Assembly (NCBI RefSeq): GCF_026810445.1
Contig: NZ_CP113949.1
Location: forward strand, 2,604,001 to 2,668,000
Source of the DNA: Pseudomonas sp. BSw22131
GTDB taxonomy: Bacteria; Pseudomonadota; Gammaproteobacteria; Pseudomonadales; Pseudomonadaceae
DNA length: 64,000 bases
Reading direction: 5' to 3'
The notes beneath the pieces are model-generated. The model was not told the origin of the DNA. It was given only the letters and a program-made list of their open reading frames with translations, and did not search any database. Numbering within the stretch: position 1 is the stretch's first letter; every line of letters begins with the position of its first letter. Position numbers and translations under genes: made by a program. This document shows positions 24,608 to 33,927 of this stretch, piece by piece.

Positions 24608-25653
24608 CCATGCACACCCAAGCTTCCCTAACGCCTGACGCCAAGGCTCCGGTGCTGGCCATCGACAATTTGTGCATCGAGTTTCCGGCCTACAAAAGTA
24701 CAGTCAAGGCCCTGAACGGCGTGACGCTGCACGTCAATCCCGGCGAGATCGTCGGGGTGATCGGCGAGTCCGGTTCGGGCAAATCGGTGACCGCCATGCT
24801 CAGCCTGAGGCTGTTGCCGGAGCGTTCTTATCAGGTCAAAAGCGGCAGCCTGAGCATTCTTGGTCGCGACATGCTGCTGGCCAAAGAAAACGACCTGCTG
24901 AAGGTTCGTGGCCGAGATGCAGCGATGATCTTTCAGGAGCCCATGACCGCGCTCAACCCAACCCGACGCATCGGTCGGCAGATGCTCGACGTGATCATTC
25001 ACCATCAGCAACTGAGCAAGGCCGAGGCCCATGCCAAAGCCATTGCGTTGCTGCGCGACATGCACATCGCCGACCCCGAACAGATCATGGAAAGTTACCC
25101 TTTCGAGCTGTCTGGCGGCATGCGCCAGCGGGTGATGATTGCCCTGGCGTTTTCCTGCGATCCACAGCTATTGATTGCCGACGAACCCACCACTGCGCTG
25201 GACGTGACGGTGCAGCGCCAGGTGCTGTTGCTGCTGCGCGAGAAAGCACGCCAGCGTGGCACGGCGATTCTGTTGATTACCCACGACATGGCGCTGGTTT
25301 CGCAGTTCTGCGACCGGGTTTACGTGATGTACACCGGCGCGGTGGTGGAGCAGGGCGTCACCGCCGACGTCATGGCCGATCCGAGCCATCCGTACACCCA
25401 AGGCTTGCTCAGTGGCTTGCCGGAGCAGGTCGAACCGGGCACCGATTTGATGACCATTCCGGGGCAGGTCCCGAACCTGTCGGCGCTGCCGGGCGGTTGT
25501 ACCTTCAGGGATCGCTGCGGGTATGCGATGCCCAAGTGCCTGACGCGTCCGCCGCTGATGGCGGTGGCGGAATCGGGGGATAGAAAAAGTGCCTGTTGGC
25601 TAGCCGATAACCCTGTCGCCCGCTCACTCCAACAAGTGATCTCTCGCCCATGA
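24604..25653 (+). CDS. Peptide ABC transporter ATP-binding protein (DppD/DdpD-like)
   Basis: The protein has 349 residues. It has a Walker A motif GESGSGKS, the signature LSGGMRQRVMIA, a Walker B motif LLIADEPTTALD and the switch histidine in LLITHD. The C-terminal oligopeptide-transporter domain carries the cysteine pattern CTFRDRCGYAMPKC that often binds an Fe-S cluster in this subfamily. It energises import with its partner. It overlaps both neighbours by 4 bp. A second ATG two codons in is also possible. Confidence 0.92.
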   Translation: MTMHTQASLTPDAKAPVLAIDNLCIEFPAYKSTVKALNGVTLHVNPGEIVGVIGESGSGKSVTAMLSLRLLPERSYQVKSGSLSILGRDMLLAKENDLLKVRGRDAAMIFQEPMTALNPTRRIGRQMLDVIIHHQQLSKAEAHAKAIALLRDMHIADPEQIMESYPFELSGGMRQRVMIALAFSCDPQLLIADEPTTALDVTVQRQVLLLLREKARQRGTAILLITHDMALVSQFCDRVYVMYTGAVVEQGVTADVMADPSHPYTQGLLSGLPEQVEPGTDLMTIPGQVPNLSALPGGCTFRDRCGYAMPKCLTRPPLMAVAESGDRKSACWLADNPVARSLQQVISRP

Positions 25654-26627
25654 AATCGCAAACCAATTTGAAAATTGATGAGCAGCCCACAATCCTTGCG
25701 CTCGAAGACGTCCGCGTCCATTTCCCGGTCGGTAACGACTGGCTGGGTCGCCCGAAATCCGTGGCCCATGCGCTCAACGGCATTGACCTGAAAGTGCGCG
25801 CAGGTGAAACCCTTGGCGTGGTCGGTGAATCCGGCTGCGGCAAGAGCACGCTCGCTCAACTGCTCATGGGGCTGATCAAACCGACCACGGGCCATCTCAA
25901 CTGGATCTACAACAACGCCGTCGAGCGCAGCAGCAACGTGCAGATCGTGTTTCAGGACCCGCAGTCGTCGCTGGATCCGCGCCTGCCGATCTGGAAGATC
26001 ATCACCGAGCCGTTGTTCGTGCAGCAGGCTGCGCCACGTCGGGACATGCGCGATATCGCCGCCAAGGTGGCGTCGCAGGTTGGGATTCGCACTGAATACA
26101 TGGATCGGTTCCCTCACCAGTTTTCCGGCGGCCAGCGGCAACGCATTGCGATTGCAAGGGCGCTGTCGTCCAACCCGGAGATCATTGTGCTGGACGAGCC
26201 GACCTCGGCCCTGGACATCTCGGTGCAGGCGCAAATCCTTAATCTGCTGGCTGAATTGCAGCGTAGCCGCGACCTGACGTACATCCTGATTTCGCACAAC
26301 GTTTCCGTGGTGCGGCACATGGCCGACCGGGTGGCGGTGATGTACCTGGGACAGATCGTCGAGCTGGGCAGCGCCGCCGAGGTACTGGAACGGCCACGCC
26401 ATCCCTACACGCAGTTGCTGCTTGAAGCGGTGCCGCGTCTGGGTGTGCCGGTGGACGATGCGCACATCGCCGCGCCCACGGAGTTGCCGGGTAATCGGAA
26501 TTTGCCGACCGGGTGTTTCTTCCGCGACCGCTGCCCGAAGGCGACCACCGGCTGTGAGAAGCCCCAAGCGTTGTTGCCGGCAAAAGGAGACGGGGAGCTG
26601 GTGCGCTGTCATCTGGCCCAGGCCTGA
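25650..26627 (+). CDS. Peptide ABC transporter ATP-binding protein (DppF/DdpF-like)
   Basis: The protein has 325 residues. Walker A is GESGCGKSTLAQ, the signature is FSGGQRQRIAIARAL, Walker B is IIVLDEPTSALD, and the H-loop is ILISHN. The C terminus has the CFFRDRCPKATTGC cysteine pattern. It forms the heterodimer with the preceding ATPase and closes the transporter operon; a REP pair follows the stop. It is the last gene of the locus that begins with the RpiR regulator. Confidence 0.92.
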   Translation: MKSQTNLKIDEQPTILALEDVRVHFPVGNDWLGRPKSVAHALNGIDLKVRAGETLGVVGESGCGKSTLAQLLMGLIKPTTGHLNWIYNNAVERSSNVQIVFQDPQSSLDPRLPIWKIITEPLFVQQAAPRRDMRDIAAKVASQVGIRTEYMDRFPHQFSGGQRQRIAIARALSSNPEIIVLDEPTSALDISVQAQILNLLAELQRSRDLTYILISHNVSVVRHMADRVAVMYLGQIVELGSAAEVLERPRHPYTQLLLEAVPRLGVPVDDAHIAAPTELPGNRNLPTGCFFRDRCPKATTGCEKPQALLPAKGDGELVRCHLAQA

Positions 26628-26638
26628 TGAGTCACTTT

Positions 26639-26719
26639 GTAGGAGCTTGCCCGCGATTGGCGTTGTCAGTCTCCATTGATGGGTCTGACGAACGCATCGC
26701 GGGCAAGCGCGCTCCTACA
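26639..26719. repeat. REP pair (GGAGCTTGCCCGCGAT type)
   Basis: TGTAGGAGCTTGCCCGCGAT is mirrored by ATCGCGGGCAAGCGCGCTCC. It sits between the convergent ABC operon and the LysR gene. Confidence 0.85.
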
Positions 26720-26729
26720 GAATGGCCGT

Positions 26730-27584
26730 CTATCCCAAACACGCCCGAAACAGTTGATTCAGCGGCAATTGCCGATTGGCGTGACGCATGATCAGGACCA
26801 GCTCTCGATGAAAGGTGAGAGGGCCCAGTTCAATCACCCGAATATTCGCCTCTCGCGCCAGCCATAACCCGGCTTGCGGCACCAACGACACGCCCAGCCC
26901 GGCCTCCACCATGCGCACCAGCGCTTCGACTTCGTCCAGCTCCAGCCCCGGATTGACCTCGATTTTCTGCTCGCGCAAAAACCGGCTCACTTGACGTCCA
27001 CCGAACGAATGCCGGTCATAGCGCACAAAACGGTTGTCGCGCAGCAATTGCAGCGGATCGTCGCCGGGTGTTTGCGCAGGGGCGATCAGCACAAACGGCT
27101 CACGCCTGAGTACCTCCATGTGCAAATCCTTGGGCAGCGCGAACGGCGGGTGAATCAGGATTGCCAGATCGATCTCGCCAGCGTCGACGCTGTTGAGCAG
27201 GTTCTGTGAAACCCCTGGCACCACTTTCGCCTCAATCGCCGGCGCCTGGCGATTGAGCCGCACCAAGGCGTCAGGCAGCAGGCCGGTCTGCACGGTGGCG
27301 ATGGCGCCGATCACCAACTCGCCGAAATAGCCGCTATCGGGCTCGGGTTTTGCCATGCGCTCGTAAATCTCGACGATCTCCCGCGCCATGGGTAAGGCGC
27401 GCTGACCCGCCGCGTTCAAAGTGGCGCTGCGACCATTACGATCGAACAGGTTGCTGCCCAACGCTTTTTCCAGCGTGCGGATCTGCGCGCTGATCGCGGA
27501 TTGAGTCAGGCCGATGTGGTTGCCCGCCGCGACAAAAGTGCCAAGGCGGGCAACGGTGAGCAGGGTTTTCAGCTCGCGGATCAT
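26730..27584 (-). CDS. LysR-family transcriptional regulator
   Basis: The protein has 284 residues: an N-terminal winged HTH (ELKTLLTVARLGTFVAAGNHIGLTQSAISAQIRTLEKAL) and a substrate-binding-like domain. The overall look is of the CynR/NAC-like group. I start at the ATG of MIRELK, because the only earlier start is a TTG six codons upstream without a ribosome site. It is divergent from a small VOC-fold enzyme gene, and a dyad lies between them, so it is the likely regulator of that gene. The effector is unknown. Confidence 0.88.
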   Translation of the reverse strand: MIRELKTLLTVARLGTFVAAGNHIGLTQSAISAQIRTLEKALGSNLFDRNGRSATLNAAGQRALPMAREIVEIYERMAKPEPDSGYFGELVIGAIATVQTGLLPDALVRLNRQAPAIEAKVVPGVSQNLLNSVDAGEIDLAILIHPPFALPKDLHMEVLRREPFVLIAPAQTPGDDPLQLLRDNRFVRYDRHSFGGRQVSRFLREQKIEVNPGLELDEVEALVRMVEAGLGVSLVPQAGLWLAREANIRVIELGPLTFHRELVLIMRHANRQLPLNQLFRACLG

Positions 27585-27636
27585 GGGGCGCTCATTGATC
27601 AAAGTGCTTTAAGTGAAAGCTCTTTAATAAAAATAA

Positions 27637-27653
27637 TTCGTGCTCGACACGAA
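27637..27653. promoter_or_regulatory. Candidate LysR operator in the LysR/VOC gap
   Basis: TTCGTG-CTCGA-CACGAA is a perfect 6-bp dyad with a 5-bp spacer, extended by ATAAT and ATTAT at the flanks. It lies midway between the two divergent starts in an AT-rich stretch and contains the T-N11-A pattern of LysR boxes. Confidence 0.5.
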
Positions 27654-27721
27654 AATTATGAGTTTTCAATTCATGAATCAATGGGCAAAGATACGTGCAT
27701 TCGCCCATAAGAGACATCACC

Positions 27722-28162
27722 GTGACCACATCGACCTCGACACTCTCGCCGTTTCACCTCGCCATCCCGGTCTACGACCTGGCCGCCGCCCGGCACTTTT
27801 ACGCCGATGTGTTCAATCTGCCCGAAGGGCGCTCAAGTGAGCACTGGGTGGATTTCGACTTTTTCGGGCATCAACTGGTGATTCACGAACACCCCAAGAC
27901 TGATTCACAGGCCCATGCCGGCACCAACGCAGTAGACGGCCACGATGTGCCGGTGCCGCATTTCGGTGTGATTCTGGGCTGGGAGACCTGGGAAGCACTG
28001 GCCGAGCGTTTGCGCGGGCAGGGCGTGAAGTTTGTGATCGAACCGTACGTTCGCTTCAAGGGGCAGGTAGGCGAGCAGGCGACGATGTTTCTGTTCGACC
28101 CGTGCGGCAATGCGCTGGAATTCAAGGCATTCAAGGACATGTCGCAGGTGTTTGCCAAATAA
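27722..28162 (+). CDS. VOC-family (glyoxalase/dioxygenase-like) protein
   Basis: The protein has 146 residues with two beta-alpha-beta-beta-beta modules. Potential metal ligands are H in PFHLAIPV, H in VPHFGVI and E in NALEFKAF, as in many VOC dioxygenases and lactoylglutathione lyase-like proteins. It is a small cytosolic enzyme of unknown substrate. The start is a GTG with AAGAGA upstream; an alternative GTG nine codons earlier cannot be excluded. It is divergent from the LysR gene and probably regulated by it. Confidence 0.8.
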   Translation: MTTSTSTLSPFHLAIPVYDLAAARHFYADVFNLPEGRSSEHWVDFDFFGHQLVIHEHPKTDSQAHAGTNAVDGHDVPVPHFGVILGWETWEALAERLRGQGVKFVIEPYVRFKGQVGEQATMFLFDPCGNALEFKAFKDMSQVFAK

Positions 28163-28180
28163 CTGGTACCCCATCTCCCT

Positions 28181-28269
28181 GCAGGACCTGACGAGCCCAA
28201 GCGACGCCGCGATGCGGTTGGACTGACTGACCGTGATCGTGACGTCGCTCAGGCTTGTCAGCAACTGCA
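28181..28269. repeat. Diverged copy 3 of the CTGACGAGC / CTTGTCAG palindromic repeat
   Basis: GCAGGACCTGACGAGCCCAAG, then GCGATGCGG, then GACTGACTGACCG, then GTGACGTCGC and GGCTTGTCAGC keep the layout of the 87-bp element but with many changes. The remaining part of this 357-bp gap is the chemoreceptor leader, AT-rich, with no gene. Confidence 0.55.
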
Positions 28270-28519
28270 CGCAATTCTTCACGATTCGGGTTTAAAGCAA
28301 ACTTTAAGCGTTGATGGGATCCTATTTAACGCCGCTGCTAAATACCGTTTAACTATTTACTCCCCGCCCGTCATTTCAACTAACGACTTCCATCATCCAG
28401 CCGACACAGAGATAAGGCCGCGTCTTTGCTCTTTTCGTACACGTTCGTCGAAAGCGTAGCGCGTGCCTGTCTGGTGGTGCACACACCTCGTTGTCATTCC
28501 TGTTTATGGACACAATCGT

Positions 28520-30412
28520 ATGATCAGAAGTCTGGGTTTCAGCAGGAAAATCCTGCTGGCTGCCGCGTTGATAGTTGTTGCCGCGTTTTCAGTGTTTATC
28601 GTTGTAAACGATTACCGACAACGTGAAACCCTCAAGAATAATGTGGCGTCTGAACTTACCCAGTTAGGTGTTCTTACTACCCAGAACATTCAAACCTGGC
28701 TGGACAGCCGCACCCAGTTGCTGCATTCCATGGCCCAGCAAATTGCCGTAGACGGCCCTGCGCTGACCAGCCTGCAACGCGCTGTCGGTTTGCCGGTGTA
28801 CCCGGATAACTTTCAACTGAGCTATTTCGGCGGTAAAGACGGCGTGATGTTCTCCGTGCCGACCGGCAATCGCCCCGCCGACTACGACCCTCGCGCACGC
28901 GGTTGGTACAAGGCGGCCGATGCGGCGCAGGCCACCATTGTCACGGAGCCCTACATTGCGGCCTCCAGCGGCAAGCTGGTGGTGACGCTCGCCACACCTG
29001 TTCGCCAACAAGGACAGATGATCGGGGTGGCGGGTGCGGACATCTCCCTCGATGCGATCACCAAGACCATCAACTCGCTGAATTTCGGTGGCCACGGTTA
29101 CGCCTACATCGTCAGTGCCGACGGCAAGATCCTGATTCACCCGGACAGCAAGCTGGTGCTCAAGAACGTCAGCGAGGCGTACCCGAACGGCGCGCCCAAA
29201 ATCGCACCGGGCGTGACCGAGATTGAGTCGGCAGGCAAGGCGCAGTTCATCTCGTTCACCAAGGTTGAAGGCGTAAGCTCCGCCAACTGGTACGTGGCGC
29301 TGGTGCTTGAACGCGATGCGGCCTATTCGATGCTCAGTGAATTCCGCTCTTCGGCAATCACTGCGATGGTGATTGCGGTCGCGATCATTATGCTGTTGCT
29401 CGGCCTGTTGATCCGCGTGCTGATGCAACCGCTGCACCAGATGGGCCGCGCGATACAGGACATTGCCGACGGCGAGGGCGACCTGACCAAGCGTCTGTCG
29501 ATCAACTCGCAGGACGAGTTCGGCCAGATGGCGCAGTCGTTCAACCGCTTCGTCGAGCGTATCCACGGATCGATCCGTGAAGTGGCGTCCACCGCCGGGC
29601 AGTTGGGCGAAGTCGCCGCACGGGTGGTGGGCGCGTCGAACTCCTCGATGGGCAACTCTGATCAACAGGCCAATCGCACCACCAGCGTTGCCGCTGCGAT
29701 CAACCAGCTGGGCGCCGCCGCGCAAGAGATTGCGCAAAACGCAGCGCTGGCGTCGCAGCATTCCAGCCAGGCCAGTCAGTTGGCGGCTGAAGGGCAGGGC
29801 GTCGTCAGCCAGACCATCAAGGCCATGCAGTCGCTTTCGGAGAAGATCAGCGAGTCGTGCGTCAACATCGAAACGCTGAACAACAAGACGGCCAACATCG
29901 GGCAGATTCTTGAGGTGATTTCCGGGATTTCCCAGCAGACCAACCTTCTGGCGTTGAACGCAGCGATTGAAGCCGCGCGGGCAGGCGAGGCTGGTCGCGG
30001 GTTTGCCGTGGTGGCTGACGAGGTGCGTAATCTGGCGCACCGCACCCAGGATTCCGCGCAGCAAGTGCAGAAGATGATCGAGGAACTGCAAGTGGGTGCC
30101 CGCGATGCCGTCGCCAACATGACCGAAAGCCAGCGTCAGAGCGAGAGCAGCGTGGTGATCGCCAATCAGGCGGGTGAACGCTTGAGCAGCGTGACCCAGC
30201 GCATCAGTGAGATCGACGGGATGAACCAGTCGGTGGCCACGGCGACCGAGGAGCAGACCTCCGTGGTGGAGTCGCTCAACGTCGACATCACCGAGATCAA
30301 CGTGCTCAATCAGCAGGGCGTCGACAACCTCAAATCCACACTGGACGCCTGCTCGAATCTGGAACACCAGACCGCACGGTTGCAGCACCTGGTGGGCACC
30401 TTCCGGATCTGA
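28520..30412 (+). CDS. Methyl-accepting chemotaxis protein with a dCache-type sensor
   Basis: The protein has 630 residues. There is a first membrane helix (about 10-30), a periplasmic sensor of about 240 residues, a second helix (about 275-300), HAMP, and a cytoplasmic signalling domain with the hairpin tip [22 protein letters not shown]. The sensor carries [12 protein letters not shown] followed by a GVAGADIS segment, the arrangement of dCache_1 sensors that bind amino acids (PctA-like), so amino acid attraction is a reasonable guess. Signalling goes through CheW/CheA to the flagellar motor. The ATG was chosen because the hydrophobic helix begins directly after it; longer frames lack a ribosome site. 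No C-terminal CheR-binding pentapeptide is seen. Confidence 0.9.
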   Translation: MIRSLGFSRKILLAAALIVVAAFSVFIVVNDYRQRETLKNNVASELTQLGVLTTQNIQTWLDSRTQLLHSMAQQIAVDGPALTSLQRAVGLPVYPDNFQLSYFGGKDGVMFSVPTGNRPADYDPRARGWYKAADAAQATIVTEPYIAASSGKLVVTLATPVRQQGQMIGVAGADISLDAITKTINSLNFGGHGYAYIVSADGKILIHPDSKLVLKNVSEAYPNGAPKIAPGVTEIESAGKAQFISFTKVEGVSSANWYVALVLERDAAYSMLSEFRSSAITAMVIAVAIIMLLLGLLIRVLMQPLHQMGRAIQDIADGEGDLTKRLSINSQDEFGQMAQSFNRFVERIHGSIREVASTAGQLGEVAARVVGASNSSMGNSDQQANRTTSVAAAINQLGAAAQEIAQNAALASQHSSQASQLAAEGQGVVSQTIKAMQSLSEKISESCVNIETLNNKTANIGQILEVISGISQQTNLLALNAAIEAARAGEAGRGFAVVADEVRNLAHRTQDSAQQVQKMIEELQVGARDAVANMTESQRQSESSVVIANQAGERLSSVTQRISEIDGMNQSVATATEEQTSVVESLNVDITEINVLNQQGVDNLKSTLDACSNLEHQTARLQHLVGTFRI

Positions 30413-30442
30413 CATTGACTGGAGACGGGGCATGCGCGATCT

Positions 30443-30560
30443 CTGTAGGAGCTAACTTGTTGGCGAGGCGTCGTCCGGGTTGAAACAGGACCGCCGCCAC
30501 GCGAATGAATTCGCGTCTACAGATGTCAAGCCGGTGGGAGGGAGCTTGCCCGCGATGAGG
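30443..30560. repeat. REP pair plus a single REP unit
   Basis: TGTAGGAGCTAACTTGTTGG and the inverted GCGAATGAATTCGCGTCTAC form a pair (30443-30521). They are followed by a lone GGTGGGAGGGAGCTTGCCCG unit (30532-30560). Confidence 0.75.
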
Positions 30561-30570
30561 CTGCAAGCCC

Positions 30571-30660
30571 CTGTGGAGCTGACGAGCAGCGCGAGGCTGC
30601 GATGCAACCTGTCTGACACACCGCAATCGCAGCCTCGCTCGGGCTCGTCAGCCCCTACAG
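30571..30660. repeat. Copy 4 of the CTGACGAGC / CTCGTCAG palindromic repeat
   Basis: CTGACGAGCAGCGCGAGGCT, then GCGATG, TCTGACACACCG, CAATCGCAGCCTCGCTCGGG and CTCGTCAGCCCCTACAG. It is almost the same as the copy before poxB and completes a 215-bp repeat cluster between the convergent chemoreceptor and esterase genes. Confidence 0.8.
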
Positions 30661-30676
30661 TACCGGCAGCGTTAGG

Positions 30677-31552
30677 TCAGGGTTTTTCCGGCAACCCCGC
30701 CGCCATGCGCAGCGCCGGATACAGCGCCGTACTGAACATCTGCCCATGATTGCGGCCGTTGGGCTGTTCATAGGTCGCATCGGTATTGGGCAGGGTTGCC
30801 AGGTGCTCGGCCAGCAGCCGGTTGGAGTCATTCGGCACTGCTGCCATGGCCTTTCTTCTTTCCGGCGAGCCGTTATCGAACTGCGCAACCGGTGGCTTGC
30901 CTTCCCGTTCCCCTCGCATGATGCGCACCGTCCTCGGCTGATTGCCGGTGAACCGCTGCAACGCCATCCCGTTATCGAAGGTCATTGGCTGAAACCAAAG
31001 CGAAGCGCTGGCGGCGAACCAGGTCTGGAATGCCTCGGGTTTTTCCAGCAGCGCGTACAGCACGAACAACCCGCCGAACGAGTGTCCCCAGAGCATCTGC
31101 CGCGATTGATCGATGGCGTATCGCGTCTGCACCTCAGGTTTGATCTTGCTCTGGATCAATTGCAGAAACGCCGCTGACGTCGCCCCGGTGTAATCCCGGG
31201 TGCGTTGCTGCATGTCGTAGGTGCCGTCAATGTCGTAGCCGATCATCACCAGCAGCGGCGGGCTGCCTTCGTTCAATTGCCCCAGCCAGTCTTCGCGCAA
31301 CTCGGCCATGACATTGTTGCCGTCCAGCAGGTACATCACCGGATAGCCCGCAGCGGGCGCCTGCTTTTTCGGGATCGCAATGTCCAGCCGGTAATGGATC
31401 TGGCCGTCGGGCGAATCGACATTCAGGCGCTCAAAGGTGTAATGCGCCGAACCGGTGTCTGCCAGCGGCGGGGTCTCATCGGCGACGTCGCCTGCCGCAA
31501 AGGCCATCAGCGGCAGCGCACCGAGCAGGGTGATGGACAGTGTTTTCTTCAT
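30677..31552 (-). CDS. Secreted alpha/beta hydrolase (Fes/IroE-like esterase)
   Basis: The protein has 291 residues with a signal peptide (cleavage near AFA-AGD) and an esterase-D/IroE-type alpha/beta hydrolase fold. The nucleophile elbow is GHSFGGLFVLY, and the histidine of the triad is likely in PNGRNHGQMF. Relatives hydrolyse siderophore trilactones or small esters in the periplasm. No siderophore genes are nearby, so the substrate is open. I start at the ATG of MKKTLS; one ATG six codons earlier is less fitting to a signal peptide. It is divergent from the phn operon. Confidence 0.85.
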   Translation of the reverse strand: MKKTLSITLLGALPLMAFAAGDVADETPPLADTGSAHYTFERLNVDSPDGQIHYRLDIAIPKKQAPAAGYPVMYLLDGNNVMAELREDWLGQLNEGSPPLLVMIGYDIDGTYDMQQRTRDYTGATSAAFLQLIQSKIKPEVQTRYAIDQSRQMLWGHSFGGLFVLYALLEKPEAFQTWFAASASLWFQPMTFDNGMALQRFTGNQPRTVRIMRGEREGKPPVAQFDNGSPERRKAMAAVPNDSNRLLAEHLATLPNTDATYEQPNGRNHGQMFSTALYPALRMAAGLPEKP

Positions 31553-31733
31553 CGTTCGAATCCAGTGCATGGGTCAACGCCTTCTTGGTTCGGATCGTAT
31601 CGCTGTCTTGAAACGGATGGGATTTGTCGGAAGGAGGCCTCACCTTGTCTAGCCCACAGGCCCTCTGGCCTGCATTTATAGCATCAGATGTCTGCTCGAT
31701 CGTCGCAAAAACGGACCTGAAACGGTCAGCAAA

Positions 31734-31787
31734 CTGTTATCCCACGTTCATGTGCGGTTCATTGCACTGCCATATGCGCTCTCTAAT
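31734..31787 (+). promoter_or_regulatory. Tandem Pho boxes and -10 element of the phn operon
   Basis: Four 7-bp units follow each other with exact 11-bp periodicity: CTGTTAT (31734), CGTTCAT (31745), GGTTCAT (31756) and CTGCCAT (31767). They match the PhoB half-site CTGTCAT at 4 to 6 of 7 positions. TCTAAT, five of six matches to a sigma-70 -10 box, lies 8 bp after the last unit (31782-31787). This is the layout of a PhoB-activated promoter with two adjacent Pho boxes, predicting induction by phosphate starvation. Confidence 0.75.
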
Positions 31788-31873
31788 GTCATTCGCAACG
31801 CCGCCTGCAAGGGTGATTTCACGGACCGTCAAATCACCCTCGCAGCACGCCAGACCATACGACAGAGAAGCCC

Positions 31874-32707
31874 ATGAACGCAGCCATCCATGTCGACCGC
31901 TTGAACAAGACGTTTGCAGGTAAAACCGCGCTGGTTGATCTCGAATTGTCTATACAACCCGGCGAAATGGTCGCGCTGATCGGCGCTTCAGGCTCCGGCA
32001 AATCCACGCTGCTGCGCCATCTTGCGGGCCTCGCCTGTTGCGACCGGAACAAGGGTGGCACGGTCCAGGTGCTGGGACGCGAAGTTCAGGCATCCGGGCG
32101 GCTCAATGGCAAAGTCCGGCGTTTGCGGGCCGACATCGGCTACATCTTCCAGCAGTTCAATCTGGTCAATCGGCTCAGCGTCATGGACAACGTGCTGCTC
32201 GGCTGCCTGGGCCGCATGCCACGCTGGCGTGGCAACCTCGGGCTGTTCAACGCCGAAGAGAAACACCGTGCGCTGGAGTCCCTCGATCGCGTGGGCCTCG
32301 CCGATCTGGCCCATCAGCGCGCATCAACCCTGTCGGGCGGACAGCAGCAGCGGGTGGCGATTGCCCGTGCACTCACCCAGCGCGCAGAGGTCATTCTGGC
32401 GGACGAGCCTATCGCCTCGCTGGACCCGGAATCGGCCCGCAACGTCATGGAAATCCTCGCCGACATCAACCGTCGCGACGGCAAGACCGTGGTCGTCACC
32501 TTGCATCAGGTCGACTACGCAGTGCGTTATTGCCCGCGTGCCGTGGCCCTCAAAGCCGGTCGCATTCATTACGACGGCAGAGGCGATGCGCTGAGCAGTA
32601 CGTTTCTCAATGACCTCTACGGTGGCGATCTCGACACCAGCCTGATGTTTTCCGACAAGGGCCGCAAATCCGGCAAGCCGCCTCGGTTGGTACTGGCCCA
32701 GGCCTGA
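31874..32707 (+). CDS. phnC: Phosphonate ABC transporter ATP-binding protein
   Basis: The protein has 277 residues. Walker A is [16 protein letters not shown], the signature is [15 protein letters not shown], Walker B is [12 protein letters not shown], and the H-loop is [10 protein letters not shown]. It energises uptake of phosphonates by PhnDE. It is the first gene of a complete C-P lyase operon, 86 bp after the -10 element. A REP pair of about 80 bp separates it from phnD. The C terminus is about 15 residues longer than the E. coli protein. Confidence 0.95.
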   Translation: MNAAIHVDRLNKTFAGKTALVDLELSIQPGEMVALIGASGSGKSTLLRHLAGLACCDRNKGGTVQVLGREVQASGRLNGKVRRLRADIGYIFQQFNLVNRLSVMDNVLLGCLGRMPRWRGNLGLFNAEEKHRALESLDRVGLADLAHQRASTLSGGQQQRVAIARALTQRAEVILADEPIASLDPESARNVMEILADINRRDGKTVVVTLHQVDYAVRYCPRAVALKAGRIHYDGRGDALSSTFLNDLYGGDLDTSLMFSDKGRKSGKPPRLVLAQA

Positions 32708-32734
32708 GCACGTTTGTATGTCACCCAGAACCCC

Positions 32735-32815
32735 CTGCAGGAGCGAACTTGTTCGCGAGGCGTTTTTACTGACACACCGCGTCAGCCGCCTCGCCACCAA
32801 GTTGGGTTCTACAGA
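32735..32815. repeat. REP pair between phnC and phnD
   Basis: TGCAGGAGCGAACTTGTTCG and the mirrored GCCTCGCCACCAAGTTGGGT with CTACAG form an inverted pair. It is the only repeat inside the phn operon. Confidence 0.8.
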
Positions 32816-32847
32816 CAACGCACAATCTCTCGATTCAGGAGCACTCA

Positions 32848-33852
32848 ATGTTGAACAGTATCGGTCGCGCGTTCGCGTCTGCCGCCTTGCTCGCCAGCTG
32901 TTTGCTGGGCACCGCGCAGGCTGAAGACAAAGTCATCAACTTCGGCATCATGTCCACGGAGTCTTCGCAAAACCTCAAGACCGTGTGGCAGCCGTTCCTC
33001 GACGACATGACCAAAAAGACCGGCTTGAAGGTCAACGCAACGTTCGCCTCCGACTACGCCGGCCTGATCCAGGGCATGCGCTTCAACAAGGTGGATGTCG
33101 CCTGGCTGGGCAACAAGGCTGCGATGGAAGCGGTGGATCGCTCGGGCGGTGAGATCTTCGCCCAGACCGCTGCCGCCAATGGCGCGGCGGGCTACTGGAG
33201 CGTGATCATTGCGCGCAAGGACAGCCCGATCAATTCAGTCGAGGACATGCTCAAGCACGCCAAAGAGCTGACCTTCGGTAACGGCGATCCAAACTCCACC
33301 TCCGGTTACCTGATCCCCGGCTATTACGTGTTCGCCAAGAACCATGTCGACGCCGCCACCGCGTTCAAACGCACCCTCAACTCGAGCCACGAAGTGAACG
33401 CCCTGAGCGTTGCCAAGGGCCAACTGGATGTGGCGACCTTCAACACCGAAAGCTGGGATCGCCTGGAAGTGACCCAGCCCGACAAGGCCGCGCTGCTCAA
33501 AGTGATCTGGAAGTCGCCGATCATCCCGGCCGACCCGATGGTCTGGCGCAAGTCTCTGTCGGACGACGACAAGAACAAGATCCGAGAATTCTTCGCCACG
33601 TACGGCGACACCGACGAAGAAAAGGCCGTACTGAAGAACATGCAGATGGGCAAGTTCCTCAAGTCCTCGGACGACCAGTTGCTGACCATCCGCCAACTGG
33701 ACCTGTTCAAGCAGAAGTCTGAGGTGACTGCCAGCACCACCCTGGACGCCAATGAAAAAGCCACGCGGCTCAAGGTCATCGATGACGGCCTGAGCAAGCT
33801 GCAGGACCGCATCTCCGAGCTGGAAAAGCAAAGCACTGCCAAAGCGGGCTAA
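32848..33852 (+). CDS. phnD: Phosphonate ABC transporter substrate-binding protein
   Basis: The protein has 334 residues with a signal peptide (cleavage near AQA-EDK). It has the PhnD fold: NFGIMSTESSQNLKTVW at the start, and the ligand-binding region DYAGLIQGMRFNKVDVAWLGN in the first lobe. It captures organophosphonates such as 2-aminoethylphosphonate in the periplasm. AGGAG lies upstream of the ATG. The C-terminal end is a short helical, lysine- and glutamate-rich stretch. Confidence 0.95.
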   Translation: MLNSIGRAFASAALLASCLLGTAQAEDKVINFGIMSTESSQNLKTVWQPFLDDMTKKTGLKVNATFASDYAGLIQGMRFNKVDVAWLGNKAAMEAVDRSGGEIFAQTAAANGAAGYWSVIIARKDSPINSVEDMLKHAKELTFGNGDPNSTSGYLIPGYYVFAKNHVDAATAFKRTLNSSHEVNALSVAKGQLDVATFNTESWDRLEVTQPDKAALLKVIWKSPIIPADPMVWRKSLSDDDKNKIREFFATYGDTDEEKAVLKNMQMGKFLKSSDDQLLTIRQLDLFKQKSEVTASTTLDANEKATRLKVIDDGLSKLQDRISELEKQSTAKAG

Positions 33853-33927
33853 TCGCTGTGGCGCGGTGCCCAGGCGCCGCGCCAGCGCATGAAGCTGTTG
33901 TGTTCACCCTGCAAGACGGGACTGTTT

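Noticed and set aside
28270..28519. Sigma-28 (FliA) promoter before the first chemoreceptor gene
   Set aside because: TTTAAAGC-like segments occur but no match to the GCCGATAA -10 element at the right distance.
28664..30433. 589-codon open frame antisense to the dCache chemoreceptor
   Set aside because: Shadow of the chemoreceptor coding sequence; no start signal or known motif.
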